This document shows, piece by piece, positions 1-6,266 of a DNA stretch of 64,000 nt. The stretch covers positions 1 through 64,000 of the forward strand of contig JAFRNE010000011.1 of assembly GCA_017430325.1 (NCBI GenBank). Reading direction: 5' to 3'. Positions within the stretch are counted from its first letter, which is position 1; each line of letters begins with the position of its first letter. Below the pieces are notes generated by a model that had not been told where the DNA came from, did no database searches, and saw nothing but the letters and a program-made list of their open reading frames with translations. Position numbers and translations under genes: made by a program. This DNA is from Eubacterium sp. (GTDB lineage: Bacteria; Bacillota; Clostridia; Lachnospirales; Lachnospiraceae).

Positions 1-2
1 TT

Positions 3-185
3 ATGATGGAAATTGAGGATTTATTCCATTCTAAAATAATAAAATTAGATACCCCGATTTGGAATGAGCGTACAAACCGGTTTTATAAAAAGTGCGGTTA
101 TACCGAAATCGGAAGAGATGACGAAAGCGTTTATTATGAAAAAAGAGCCTCGCAGAGCTCTGCGTGTACGCAGAGAGCTCTATGA
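3..185 (+). CDS. GNAT acetyltransferase, C-terminal part (gene runs off the window start)
   Basis: The open frame enters from the left edge, so the true start is outside the window. The visible part has the typical end of a GNAT N-acetyltransferase: a WNERTNRFYKKCGY segment (acetyl-CoA-binding helix followed by 'FY.K.GY') and a closing beta strand. The last dozen residues (after YYEKR) look unlike the family and are encoded across a strong hairpin (154-181), so the natural end may have been altered. The substrate cannot be told. It is the first of several GNAT pieces in the first 2 kb. Confidence 0.6.
   Translation: MMEIEDLFHSKIIKLDTPIWNERTNRFYKKCGYTEIGRDDESVYYEKRASQSSACTQRAL
154..181. repeat. 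Inverted repeat at the GNAT / DUF2992 boundary
   Basis: AGAGCTCTGCGT (154-165) pairs with ACGCAG + AGCTCT (168-173 and 176-181), leaving a two-base AG bulge and a GT loop. There is no T-tract, so it is not a standard terminator. It lies where the first GNAT frame ends and just before the DUF2992 start, and could be a remnant of a recombination site or simply an RNA hairpin. Confidence 0.5.
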
Positions 186-214
186 GGCGAAAAATACACG
201 GAGACGAAGGCGAT

Positions 215-481
215 GTGAGAACAGAAAAATGTCAGGGACGGCTGACGGTATACTTTGAGGATCCGTTTTGGGTAGGAGTATTTGAGAGAATTGAAAATGG
301 GAAGCTATCGGCAGCGAAGGTGACATTCGGTGCTGAACCAAAGGATTATGAGGTGCGGGAGTTCGTGAGCAGGCATTATTATCACCTGCAATTTAGTCCG
401 GCGATTAAAACCGATGTAAAGGAAGTAAAGAAAAATCCGAAAAGGGCACAGCGTTATAGAAACAGAAAGACTTTTACTTAG
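215..481 (+). CDS. DUF2992 (YjdF-like) protein, C-terminally truncated
   Basis: The protein reads LTVYFEDPFWVGVFER...GAEPKDYEVREFV, the hallmark of the DUF2992/YjdF family. GTG 215 is preferred because a GAAGG-like ribosome site lies just upstream and the conserved core begins about 10 residues later. Family members normally continue for tens of residues after the 'KNPKR' segment with a long Lys/Arg/Glu-rich tail. Here only eight unrelated residues follow KNPKRAQR before TAG at 479-481. At that exact point the other frame begins to encode the N-terminus of the next GNAT gene, so the tail appears to have been replaced. YjdF genes in Bacillus are preceded by an azaaromatic riboswitch; none was recognised here. 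Confidence 0.6.
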   Translation: MRTEKCQGRLTVYFEDPFWVGVFERIENGKLSAAKVTFGAEPKDYEVREFVSRHYYHLQFSPAIKTDVKEVKKNPKRAQRYRNRKTFT

Positions 482-491
482 AAAATACACA

Positions 492-1868
492 ATGGACGAT
501 CTTGAAGCACTTTATGAAATAATGTCCGATGCCGAGACCATGCAGCATTATCCCGCACCGTTTGATAAGGATAGGACTAAACGCTGGATTCAGTGGAATC
601 TGGACAATTATGAGCAGTACGTTTTTGGCCTGTGGGCGGTTGTTCTGAAGGAAACGGGTGAGTTTATCGGTGATTGCGGCATAACTATTCAGAATATTGA
701 CGGGGAGATGCTGCCGGAGATTGGATATCATATTCATAAGAAATACTGGAGACGTGGATATGCCAAGGAAGCTGCGCAGACTGTCAGAGATTGGGTGTTC
801 CGGAACACGGATTACGATGCTATATATTCCTACATGAAATATACCAACGTGGGTTCTTATTCAACAGCGATCGCAAATGGCATGAAGAAGGTGAAAGAAT
901 ATCCGGATCCGAAAAATACTATTTCCTACGCTTATGCGATCACAAGGGAAGAATGGAAGATGATCATGGATAAATACTATGAGATCAAAAACAGAATACT
1001 GGAAAGTGCAAACAGCGACGATGACATCAAAGCTATTGTGACGATTGGTTCTTCCACAAGAAGTGAAGTTAAAGCCGATGAGTATTCTGATCTGGATCTT
1101 TTTATTGTCACCACGAATGTAAACCCATGGTTTTCAGGCGAATATCCGCATAAGTTTGGAAATGTGAGTATTTCCTTCATAGAGGAAACCTTAGGCGGCG
1201 GAAAAGAAAGAAGATGTATTTACGATGAAGATAAAGATGTGGATATGATCATACTCACGCCTGAGCAGTTTGAAGCTGCCATCAGCGAGGGTGTGGCTCA
1301 GTGGGTTATGAACAGAGGGTACGAGGTGCTCTATGATTCGATGAACTGTACGGAAAGCCTGCAAAAAAATATAAAGCTCAGTGTTTCGGCGCCTTCTATG
1401 AGTGAAGAAGAATTCTCAAATATGGTAAATGACTTTTATTTCCATAATATCTGGGCATATAAGAAGTTGAAGAGAGGTGAACTCTGGTCTGCAAAAAACT
1501 GCGTTGATGCGTATTTAAAAAGGTATCTGCTCAGGATGATAGAGTTGTATAGTTATAAGACAAGCGGAGCGGATGTCTGGCATGAGGGCCGGTTCATTGA
1601 AAAATGGGCAGATAAAGGGACGCTGTCAGAGCTGAAGGAATGCTTTGCACATTACGATAAGGACGACATATTTAATGCTCTGTTAAAAACACATCATTTG
1701 TTTGCGCGTATTTCAAGGAAAGCAGCGGAGCTCGAAGGGTATGAATATCCGGCTGAGGCAGAGGCATGCGCGAAGGCGTATCTTGGTATGGATCAGGCGG
1801 AAGAGGCGTGCGCGAAGGCTTATCTTGGTATGGATCAGGTGGAAGAGGCATCGCAAAGAAAATGGTAA
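492..1868 (+). CDS. GNAT acetyltransferase fused to an aminoglycoside 6-adenylyltransferase-like domain
   Basis: Residues 1-155 are a RimJ/RimL-type GNAT (YWRRGYAKEAA acetyl-CoA loop at 86-96). Residues about 157-430 match the AadE/streptomycin adenylyltransferase family: a nucleotidyltransferase motif GS (187-188) followed by DLD (200-202), then a helical C-terminal domain. GNAT proteins normally start with 'ETERLLLR'. That segment is encoded in frame upstream (from base 456: IETERLLLRKYT) but has no ATG/GTG/TTG before the stop at 426-428, so the natural start was lost at the junction with DUF2992; ATG 492 removes the first beta strand. The C-terminus carries two copies of a 14-residue repeat (EACAKAYLGMDQ..) encoded by a 42-bp duplication. 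Antibiotic modification is possible but unproven; the protein may be non-functional. Confidence 0.65.
   Translation: MDDLEALYEIMSDAETMQHYPAPFDKDRTKRWIQWNLDNYEQYVFGLWAVVLKETGEFIGDCGITIQNIDGEMLPEIGYHIHKKYWRRGYAKEAAQTVRDWVFRNTDYDAIYSYMKYTNVGSYSTAIANGMKKVKEYPDPKNTISYAYAITREEWKMIMDKYYEIKNRILESANSDDDIKAIVTIGSSTRSEVKADEYSDLDLFIVTTNVNPWFSGEYPHKFGNVSISFIEETLGGGKERRCIYDEDKDVDMIILTPEQFEAAISEGVAQWVMNRGYEVLYDSMNCTESLQKNIKLSVSAPSMSEEEFSNMVNDFYFHNIWAYKKLKRGELWSAKNCVDAYLKRYLLRMIELYSYKTSGADVWHEGRFIEKWADKGTLSELKECFAHYDKDDIFNALLKTHHLFARISRKAAELEGYEYPAEAEACAKAYLGMDQAEEACAKAYLGMDQVEEASQRKW
1761..1844 (+). repeat. 42-bp tandem duplication (two copies, three mismatches)
   Basis: Copies at 1761-1802 and 1803-1844 start GAGGC(A/G)TGCGCGAAGGC and end GG(C/T)GGAA. 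A third partial copy starts at 1845 (GAGGCATCGC). The unit is 14 codons, so it keeps open both the adenylyltransferase frame and the overlapping GNAT frame. It marks the point where the adenylyltransferase gene runs into a truncated GNAT gene. Confidence 0.9.
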
Positions 1869-2002
1869 CTTTGCTGATAGATGAGGCGAGGAACCGGGGA
1901 GTAACGGAAATCAGTCTGGATGCTACAGCAGAAGGCCGACCGCTGTATTATGATCTTGGATTTACGGATTCTGATGAATGTATGGTGCTGGTATTATCAT
2001 AA
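1766..2002 (+). pseudogene. GNAT acetyltransferase, C-terminal half only
   Basis: From base 1845 the frame reads GGRGIAKKMVTLLIDEARNRG...LYYDLGF..., a clean GNAT acetyl-CoA-binding loop (GRGIA), helix and closing strands. The N-terminal half that should carry the first four beta strands is absent. The frame before the loop is instead the duplicated 42-bp unit read in another frame. It overlaps the end of the adenylyltransferase fusion by about 100 bases. ATG 1766 would allow translation of a 78-residue product, but no Shine-Dalgarno site is evident. A 5'-truncated remnant is the simplest reading. Confidence 0.65.
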
Positions 2003-2010
2003 AAAGATAG

Positions 2011-2364
2011 CTTCTGAGAGACAGGGGATTCTATGTTTTCAGTCCGAGAGAGCATGAGGTGCGTGAAGGGAATGTTGGTGATCCGGCATGGAGTCTTGCA
2101 ACATTTACAAATGATATACGAGGCATAGATGCCTGCGATTATGTTGTTGCATTATACTATGGCAATTATAGCGATAGCGGCACGTCCTGGGAGATTGGAT
2201 ATGCTTTTGCGTCCCATAAGCCGGTTATCGTAGTGCATTTTGGGGATAGTTCCAACCTGATGATCCATGAAGGCTGCCACAGCAATCTTATGAGTCTGGA
2301 AGAGCTTGGTGAGTATGATTTTGAAGAACTTGAGCGTAACAGATATTCAGGAAAAATGTTTTAA
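2011..2364 (+). pseudogene. Nucleoside 2-deoxyribosyltransferase-family protein, 5'-truncated
   Basis: The open frame reads LLRDRGFYVFSPREHEVREG...SDSGTSWEIGYAFASHKPV. The 'DSGT..EIGYA.....PV' block is the signature of the nucleoside 2-deoxyribosyltransferase family (PF05014), which exchanges bases on deoxyribonucleosides. The expected N-terminal strand ('IYLAGPFF...') is missing; the frame is closed by a TAG at 2008-2010, immediately after the preceding GNAT remnant. GTG 2059 is the only plausible start, and it would skip another conserved segment. The fragment is probably not functional. Confidence 0.6.
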
Positions 2365-2404
2365 GATTTTACTTGAAAATAATTTTTAATTCGTTTAGCC
2401 TTTT

Positions 2405-2430
2405 CTTAGGACGTCCAAATCTTTCCTAAG
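2405..2430 (+). repeat. Inverted repeat next to the Shine-Dalgarno of the hydrolase gene
   Basis: CTTAGGA (2405-2411) and TCCTAAG (2424-2430) form a 7-bp perfect stem with a 12-base loop. The ribosome site AGAGG begins at the 3' edge of the stem. It could be a short operator or a structure limiting initiation; no regulator is identifiable. Confidence 0.4.
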
Positions 2431-2444
2431 AGGATGCTAAATTT

Positions 2445-3434
2445 ATGAACAGAGAACAACTTCACAGATTCATTTCCGAGAGTAAGGGGAATGAGAGCAA
2501 CATATGTCAGATCGTAGTTGTGAAAGGCGAGGAAACGGTATATGAGGACAGCTGGCGAGGCTTTAGTCAGGAGGATGCTGTCAATGTCAACTCAGTGACT
2601 AAAGGTGTCATGGCTATCCTGGCGGGGATTGCTTTTGATATGGGAGCGATCAGGAATATCGATGAAAAGGTTATGACCTATTTTCCTGATTATCAGGTTA
2701 AAAGAGGTGAAAAGACGATATATGATGTTACCATACGTCATCTGCTTACCATGACCGCACCTTACAAGGGAAAGTCAGAGCCTTGGAAGAAGGTCTGCAC
2801 TTCGGAGGACTGGACCAAAGCTATGCTGGATCATCTGGGAGGCCACAGCGGAATAACAGGAGAATTCAGATATGCAACTCTTGGGATTCAGATACTTGCG
2901 GGAATAATTGAGAGAGCGACCGGTGAGAAATGTATTGATATTGCGAACAGAAAGCTTTTCATTCCTCTGGGGATTCCGGAGCATACTATTCATGGCGACA
3001 GCAGTAAAGAGGACCAGTTTGATTTCTTTATGAATAAGGGACCGAGAAAGAATGAGTGGTATTCAGATCCGCAGGATGCAGTTACTGCCGGCTGGGGACT
3101 TTGTGCTTCTGCGAGAGACCTTGCAAAGATCGGTGCTATGGTCCTTAACGATGGAAAATACAACGGAAAGCAGATAGTTTCAGCAGGGTGGATAAAGCAG
3201 ATGATCACACCATATCAGAAGCTGGGCGAAAGATTTGGCTTTATGGAGTACGGATATCTGTGGTATAAACCATACGCTGATAGAGAGGTCTATGCAGCGA
3301 TAGGTGACAGCGGGAATATCATCTACGTAAATAAAGAGATGGATATTGCTGTTGGAGTGACCGGTACATTCAAGCCAAGGATATTTGACAGGGTTGAATT
3401 TATAGAGAAGAAGGTTATACCGGCGGTAATATAA
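2445..3434 (+). CDS. Serine beta-lactamase-like hydrolase (PF00144 family)
   Basis: This 329-residue protein has the serine beta-lactamase/penicillin-binding fold. The catalytic SxxK is S50-V-T-K53. The second motif, normally YxN, reads Y143-A-T145, so the Asn is replaced by Thr. A GDSGN segment near the C-terminus stands where the KTG/HxG motif is expected. No signal peptide is visible, so the enzyme is probably cytoplasmic, more like an esterase or D-aminopeptidase relative than a secreted resistance beta-lactamase. The gene stands alone, preceded by AGAGG and followed by a strong terminator (3475-3516). Substrate unknown. Confidence 0.75.
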   Translation: MNREQLHRFISESKGNESNICQIVVVKGEETVYEDSWRGFSQEDAVNVNSVTKGVMAILAGIAFDMGAIRNIDEKVMTYFPDYQVKRGEKTIYDVTIRHLLTMTAPYKGKSEPWKKVCTSEDWTKAMLDHLGGHSGITGEFRYATLGIQILAGIIERATGEKCIDIANRKLFIPLGIPEHTIHGDSSKEDQFDFFMNKGPRKNEWYSDPQDAVTAGWGLCASARDLAKIGAMVLNDGKYNGKQIVSAGWIKQMITPYQKLGERFGFMEYGYLWYKPYADREVYAAIGDSGNIIYVNKEMDIAVGVTGTFKPRIFDRVEFIEKKVIPAVI

Positions 3435-3474
3435 AATATTCAGGGCGGGAAATATTCATTGCTGCAGAATAAGA

Positions 3475-3516
3475 GAGCTGTTGATGCGTAAAAGCATCGA
3501 CGGCTCATCTTTTTTG
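3475..3516 (+). terminator. Rho-independent terminator after the hydrolase gene
   Basis: GAGCTGTTGATGC (3475-3487) pairs with GCATCGACGGCTC (3494-3506) through a GTAAAA loop with two G-U pairs, followed by ATCTTTTTT. Confidence 0.85.
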
Positions 3517-3518
3517 TG

Positions 3519-3568
3519 TTGACAACAATAAGGTAATATGTTACCTTTAATAAAAAGTAATATATTAC
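3519..3568 (+). promoter_or_regulatory. Promoter and two palindromic operator boxes for the MarR gene
   Basis: A TTGACA -35 box lies at 3519-3524. A near-perfect palindrome AAGGTAATATGTTACCTT covers 3530-3547, where the -10 region would fall, and a second perfect palindrome GTAATATATTAC lies at 3557-3568. Both share the half-site GTAATAT, so they look like two binding sites for the same dimeric repressor. The MarR-family gene starts 33 bases further on, which suggests autoregulation. Confidence 0.75.
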
Positions 3569-3601
3569 CCATTCGGGGAGCGAAGTGAACGGAGGGAATA
3601 A

Positions 3602-4084
3602 ATGAACATAGAAGAAGTTATACAGAGTGATAAAGTTGATTTTTCGGGAATACCATCAAATTATTATCTGCTGGGTCTGATAAGTGCTTTTGAGAACCGC
3701 TTTCAGGCGATGGCTGATAACACCATGCAGGAAATCAGCTGGAAGCAGTTCTTTGCGATAATATGCATCAATATGTGTAAGGAACCGCCAACATTAAAGG
3801 AACTTTCGGATGTTCTTGGAAGCTCTCATCAGAATGTGAAACAGATCCTGCTAAAGCTGGAAAAGAAGGATTTTATCAGGTTTCAGACAGATGAGACAGA
3901 TAAGAGAAAGCAGCGTATCCTGCTGACAGAGCATTGTATGGAATTCTGTGAGAAGAATAATGATATGAGCAGAGGCATAATGGAAAAGATGTTTGGCGGG
4001 ATAGCCGAAAGCGATATAGAGACCACCATACAGACGATCATAAGGATCGAGAAGAATCTGAGGAGCTTTGCGGATAATGAATAA
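3602..4084 (+). CDS. MarR-family transcriptional regulator
   Basis: The 160-residue protein has the MarR layout: N-terminal dimerisation helices, then a winged helix (PPTLKELSDVLGSSHQNVKQILLKLEKKDFIRF, about residues 60-93) with a basic wing (DETDKRKQRILL). GGAGG at 3591-3595 supports ATG 3602. A flavodoxin-like gene follows after 60 bases, so the regulator probably controls itself and the flavodoxin through the palindromes at 3530-3568. The ligand cannot be inferred; MarR proteins linked to flavoproteins often sense oxidants or phenolics. Confidence 0.8.
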   Translation: MNIEEVIQSDKVDFSGIPSNYYLLGLISAFENRFQAMADNTMQEISWKQFFAIICINMCKEPPTLKELSDVLGSSHQNVKQILLKLEKKDFIRFQTDETDKRKQRILLTEHCMEFCEKNNDMSRGIMEKMFGGIAESDIETTIQTIIRIEKNLRSFADNE

Positions 4085-4144
4085 TATCCGGGCGGTGTTA
4101 TGGAAGATAGAACGGTTTACACATGGATAGAAAGGAGATAAACT

Positions 4145-4666
4145 ATGAGCGGGATCATTTTATATAAATCAAAATATGGCGCAACTAAGAAATACGCTGA
4201 CTGGATTGCAGAGAGAACAGGTTTCTCATGCGTCGAGACAGATGATGCGGACATTAAGAAAATCGTGGATTACGATGTTATCATCCTGGGTGGTGGTATC
4301 TATGCATCAGGAATTTCAGGGCTTTCATTCCTGAAGAAAAATATAGGTAAGCTGAAGGGTAAGAAGATAATTCTTTTTTGCTGTGGTGCATCACCTTATG
4401 AGCAGAAGGCATTTGAAACAGTGGTACAGCATAATCTAAAGGATGAACTTGCCGGACTACCATGTTTTTATTGCAGAGGAACCTTCGATATGAGTGCAAT
4501 GAGCTTTAAGGACAGAACGCTCTGCAAGATGCTTCGTAAGATGCTTTCAAAGAAGAATCCGGAGGATTATGAGGTTTGGGAAAAGGGTCTCATGGAAGTA
4601 GGAGAAGACGAGAGGGGCGACTGGACCGATAAGTCCTACATCGAGCCTATCATCGAGGCGATATAA
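4145..4666 (+). CDS. Flavodoxin-domain protein
   Basis: At 173 residues it opens with IILYKSKYGATKKYADWIAE, the FMN-phosphate-binding loop of flavodoxin-fold proteins (S-x-Y/T-G-x-T), and continues with IILGGGIYASG and a FCCGASP segment, as in the HemG/flavodoxin_5 type. It likely binds FMN and acts as a soluble electron carrier or a quinone/protoporphyrinogen-type oxidoreductase component. A GAAAGGAG site precedes ATG 4145. It follows the MarR gene in what looks like a two-gene operon. Confidence 0.75.
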   Translation: MSGIILYKSKYGATKKYADWIAERTGFSCVETDDADIKKIVDYDVIILGGGIYASGISGLSFLKKNIGKLKGKKIILFCCGASPYEQKAFETVVQHNLKDELAGLPCFYCRGTFDMSAMSFKDRTLCKMLRKMLSKKNPEDYEVWEKGLMEVGEDERGDWTDKSYIEPIIEAI

Positions 4667-4729
4667 AAAAATGATCTGACCATTCGATAGAATATTTCTG
4701 TAATTTCAATCGGGTTTTGCGGTATAATA

Positions 4730-4753
4730 TTTCCGGATAAAGTTTCCGGATAA
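4730..4753 (+). repeat. Direct repeat TTTCCGGATAA x2 next to a TATAAT box
   Basis: TTTCCGGATAA occurs at 4730-4740 and 4743-4753, just downstream of a TATAAT at 4723-4728. It lies in the non-coding stretch before the radical SAM remnant and may be the former operator/leader of that gene. No good -35 box is visible. Confidence 0.35.
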
Positions 4754-4778
4754 TGATCCGGATTCGAAGGAGCAGTGT

Positions 4779-4956
4779 ATGCATTGTGAGACGGAACTGA
4801 GGCTCACCAGAAGGTGCCTTGAACTCATTCTGGAATACGGCTTTGGATAAGCATTTTCCGGGTCTGAAGAAGAAATATATTGAAACTTACGGCTATTCTT
4901 ATGAACTGCCGAGCTCGAATGATAGGGAGCTCATGGTACTTTTTAAGAGTGTCTAA
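4779..4956 (+). pseudogene. SPL-family radical SAM protein, remnant with internal deletion
   Basis: Two separate pieces of the same family survive. Bases 4779-4850 read MHCETELRLTRRCLELILEY..., matching the 'YMHCEEELGLTRRCLEIILRYGFG' region after the cluster-binding loop. Bases 4852-4956 read FPGLKKKYIETYGYSYELPS..., matching the C-terminus. The cysteine loop at the N-terminus and more than 100 middle residues are missing, and a stop lies at the joint. A full-length but degenerate relative lies at 25651-26526. Confidence 0.7.
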
Positions 4957-4990
4957 TCCTATCCTGAAGCCATAATAAAAAATAAATATG

Positions 4991-5019
4991 TTGGAAAGAG
5001 CGAAGGTTTGTAATATGAT
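4991..5019 (+). promoter_or_regulatory. Promoter of the S1-domain gene
   Basis: TTGGAA (4991-4996), 17-base spacer, TATGAT (5014-5019). The start codon follows 64 bases downstream with a GGAGGA ribosome site. Confidence 0.5.
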
Positions 5020-5083
5020 AATATGGAATGTTTTTTATGATCGAAAATACGAATAGAATTAATGAAGTGGAGGAGTATTTAAT

Positions 5084-5791
5084 ATGGCAGAATCAATGAA
5101 GGATTTCGAGGAGATGCTGGAGAAATCATACAGCTTTATGGGAGACGGAGTTCACGATACCGATGAGCTTCTGGCGTGGAAGAAAGCTGAAGAGTTAAAG
5201 GAGTCACAGGAAAATATATTTGTTACGGTTAATGAAGTCGTTAAGGGCGGAGTTGTTGCCGAGTTTGAAGGGATCAGAGCATTTATTCCAATCTCAAAGC
5301 TTTCGCTCGACAGGATCGAGGGCTGTGATCAGTTCCTTGGTAAAGAGATTGAGGTCAGAGTTTTCGAGGCAAATATGGATGACGACAAGCTGATCCTGTC
5401 CGCAAAGGAAATACTGAAGGAGAGACAGGAGCTCAGCAGAAAGAAGAAAATATCCGATGTTCAGGTGGGACAGGTATTTCATGGAACGGTTGCTACCATC
5501 AAGGATTACGGTGCATTTATCGATCTTGGCGACGGAATGTCAGGACTGGTACATATTTCACAGATATCACACCAGAGGATAAAGCATCCGAAAGTTGTCC
5601 TTACAGAAGGACAGGAGGTTGATGTTAAGGTCATCGACATCAAGGATGGCAAGCTTTCCCTTTCTATTAAGGCGCTTCTTGATAATTCTGAAGAGGAGGA
5701 AGTTCCTGAGGAGGTTGTGATCCCTGAATCTGAAGAGTTCGGAACATCTCTGGGTGACCTGTTAAAGGATCTGAAGCTGGACCTTGATTAA
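5084..5791 (+). CDS. Two-S1-domain RNA-binding protein
   Basis: The 235-residue protein has an acidic N-terminus, then two S1 RNA-binding domains at about residues 44-110 and 127-198. The second is the more typical (GTVATIKDYGAFIDLG...GLVHISQIS). An acidic C-terminal tail follows. The arrangement resembles clostridial short RpsA-like proteins rather than full ribosomal S1, so a role in translation initiation or RNA handling is likely, in the cytoplasm. GGAGGA precedes ATG 5084. The C_GCAxxG_C_C gene follows after 58 bases. Confidence 0.8.
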   Translation: MAESMKDFEEMLEKSYSFMGDGVHDTDELLAWKKAEELKESQENIFVTVNEVVKGGVVAEFEGIRAFIPISKLSLDRIEGCDQFLGKEIEVRVFEANMDDDKLILSAKEILKERQELSRKKKISDVQVGQVFHGTVATIKDYGAFIDLGDGMSGLVHISQISHQRIKHPKVVLTEGQEVDVKVIDIKDGKLSLSIKALLDNSEEEEVPEEVVIPESEEFGTSLGDLLKDLKLDLD

Positions 5792-5849
5792 TAGGACAAA
5801 GGCTGTCAGGATTATGAACGCTGGATCTGGATTAATAGGAGGTATGGAT

Positions 5850-6239
5850 ATGACACTTACTGAAAGAGCCGAGAAGGCGGTAGAGCTAAAAAAATCGGGT
5901 TTATATAATTGTTCACAGGCAGTTACGGCTGCGCTGGCTGACCAGACAAGTCTTACAGAGGAGCAGCTGAAGCAGGTTTCGGCAGGCTTCTGTGCAGGCA
6001 TGGGAAATATGGAAGCAACCTGCGGCGCACTTATAGGTGCCGGAATGATCGCAGGTCTTAAGACAGAAGGACAGGGAACTCTGAGAATGACAAGGCAGCT
6101 GATCGAAGGCTTCGAGGAAAGATGCGGAGCTACGAAGTGTAAGGATCTCAAGACGATCACAGACGGAAAGCCGCTTTGTCCGTGCGAGGAGTGTGTCCGT
6201 AATGCCGTAATGGTCTACGGAGAGATATTTGGGTTATAA
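5850..6239 (+). CDS. C_GCAxxG_C_C family protein (first copy)
   Basis: The protein carries the ordered cysteines that define the C_GCAxxG_C_C family (TIGR01909/PF09719): YNCSQAV, GFCAGMG...ATCGALIGAGM, RCGATKCKDL and a C-terminal CPCEEC. Such proteins are thought to bind metal or act in redox or electron-transfer chemistry; the exact reaction is not established. ATG 5850 is chosen because AGGAGG (5837-5842) is seven bases upstream; ATG 5844 would leave only one base. It shares a block with DUF4317 and a second paralogue at 7500. Confidence 0.75.
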   Translation: MTLTERAEKAVELKKSGLYNCSQAVTAALADQTSLTEEQLKQVSAGFCAGMGNMEATCGALIGAGMIAGLKTEGQGTLRMTRQLIEGFEERCGATKCKDLKTITDGKPLCPCEECVRNAVMVYGEIFGL

Positions 6240-6266
6240 AATATCAAATAAGGACGAGCAGAATAA

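Noticed and set aside
1..2364. The 5' gene patchwork as an integron cassette array.
   Set aside because: No attC-like sites separate the pieces, there is no integron integrase and the joints cut through domains, so serial deletion or recombination is a better explanation.
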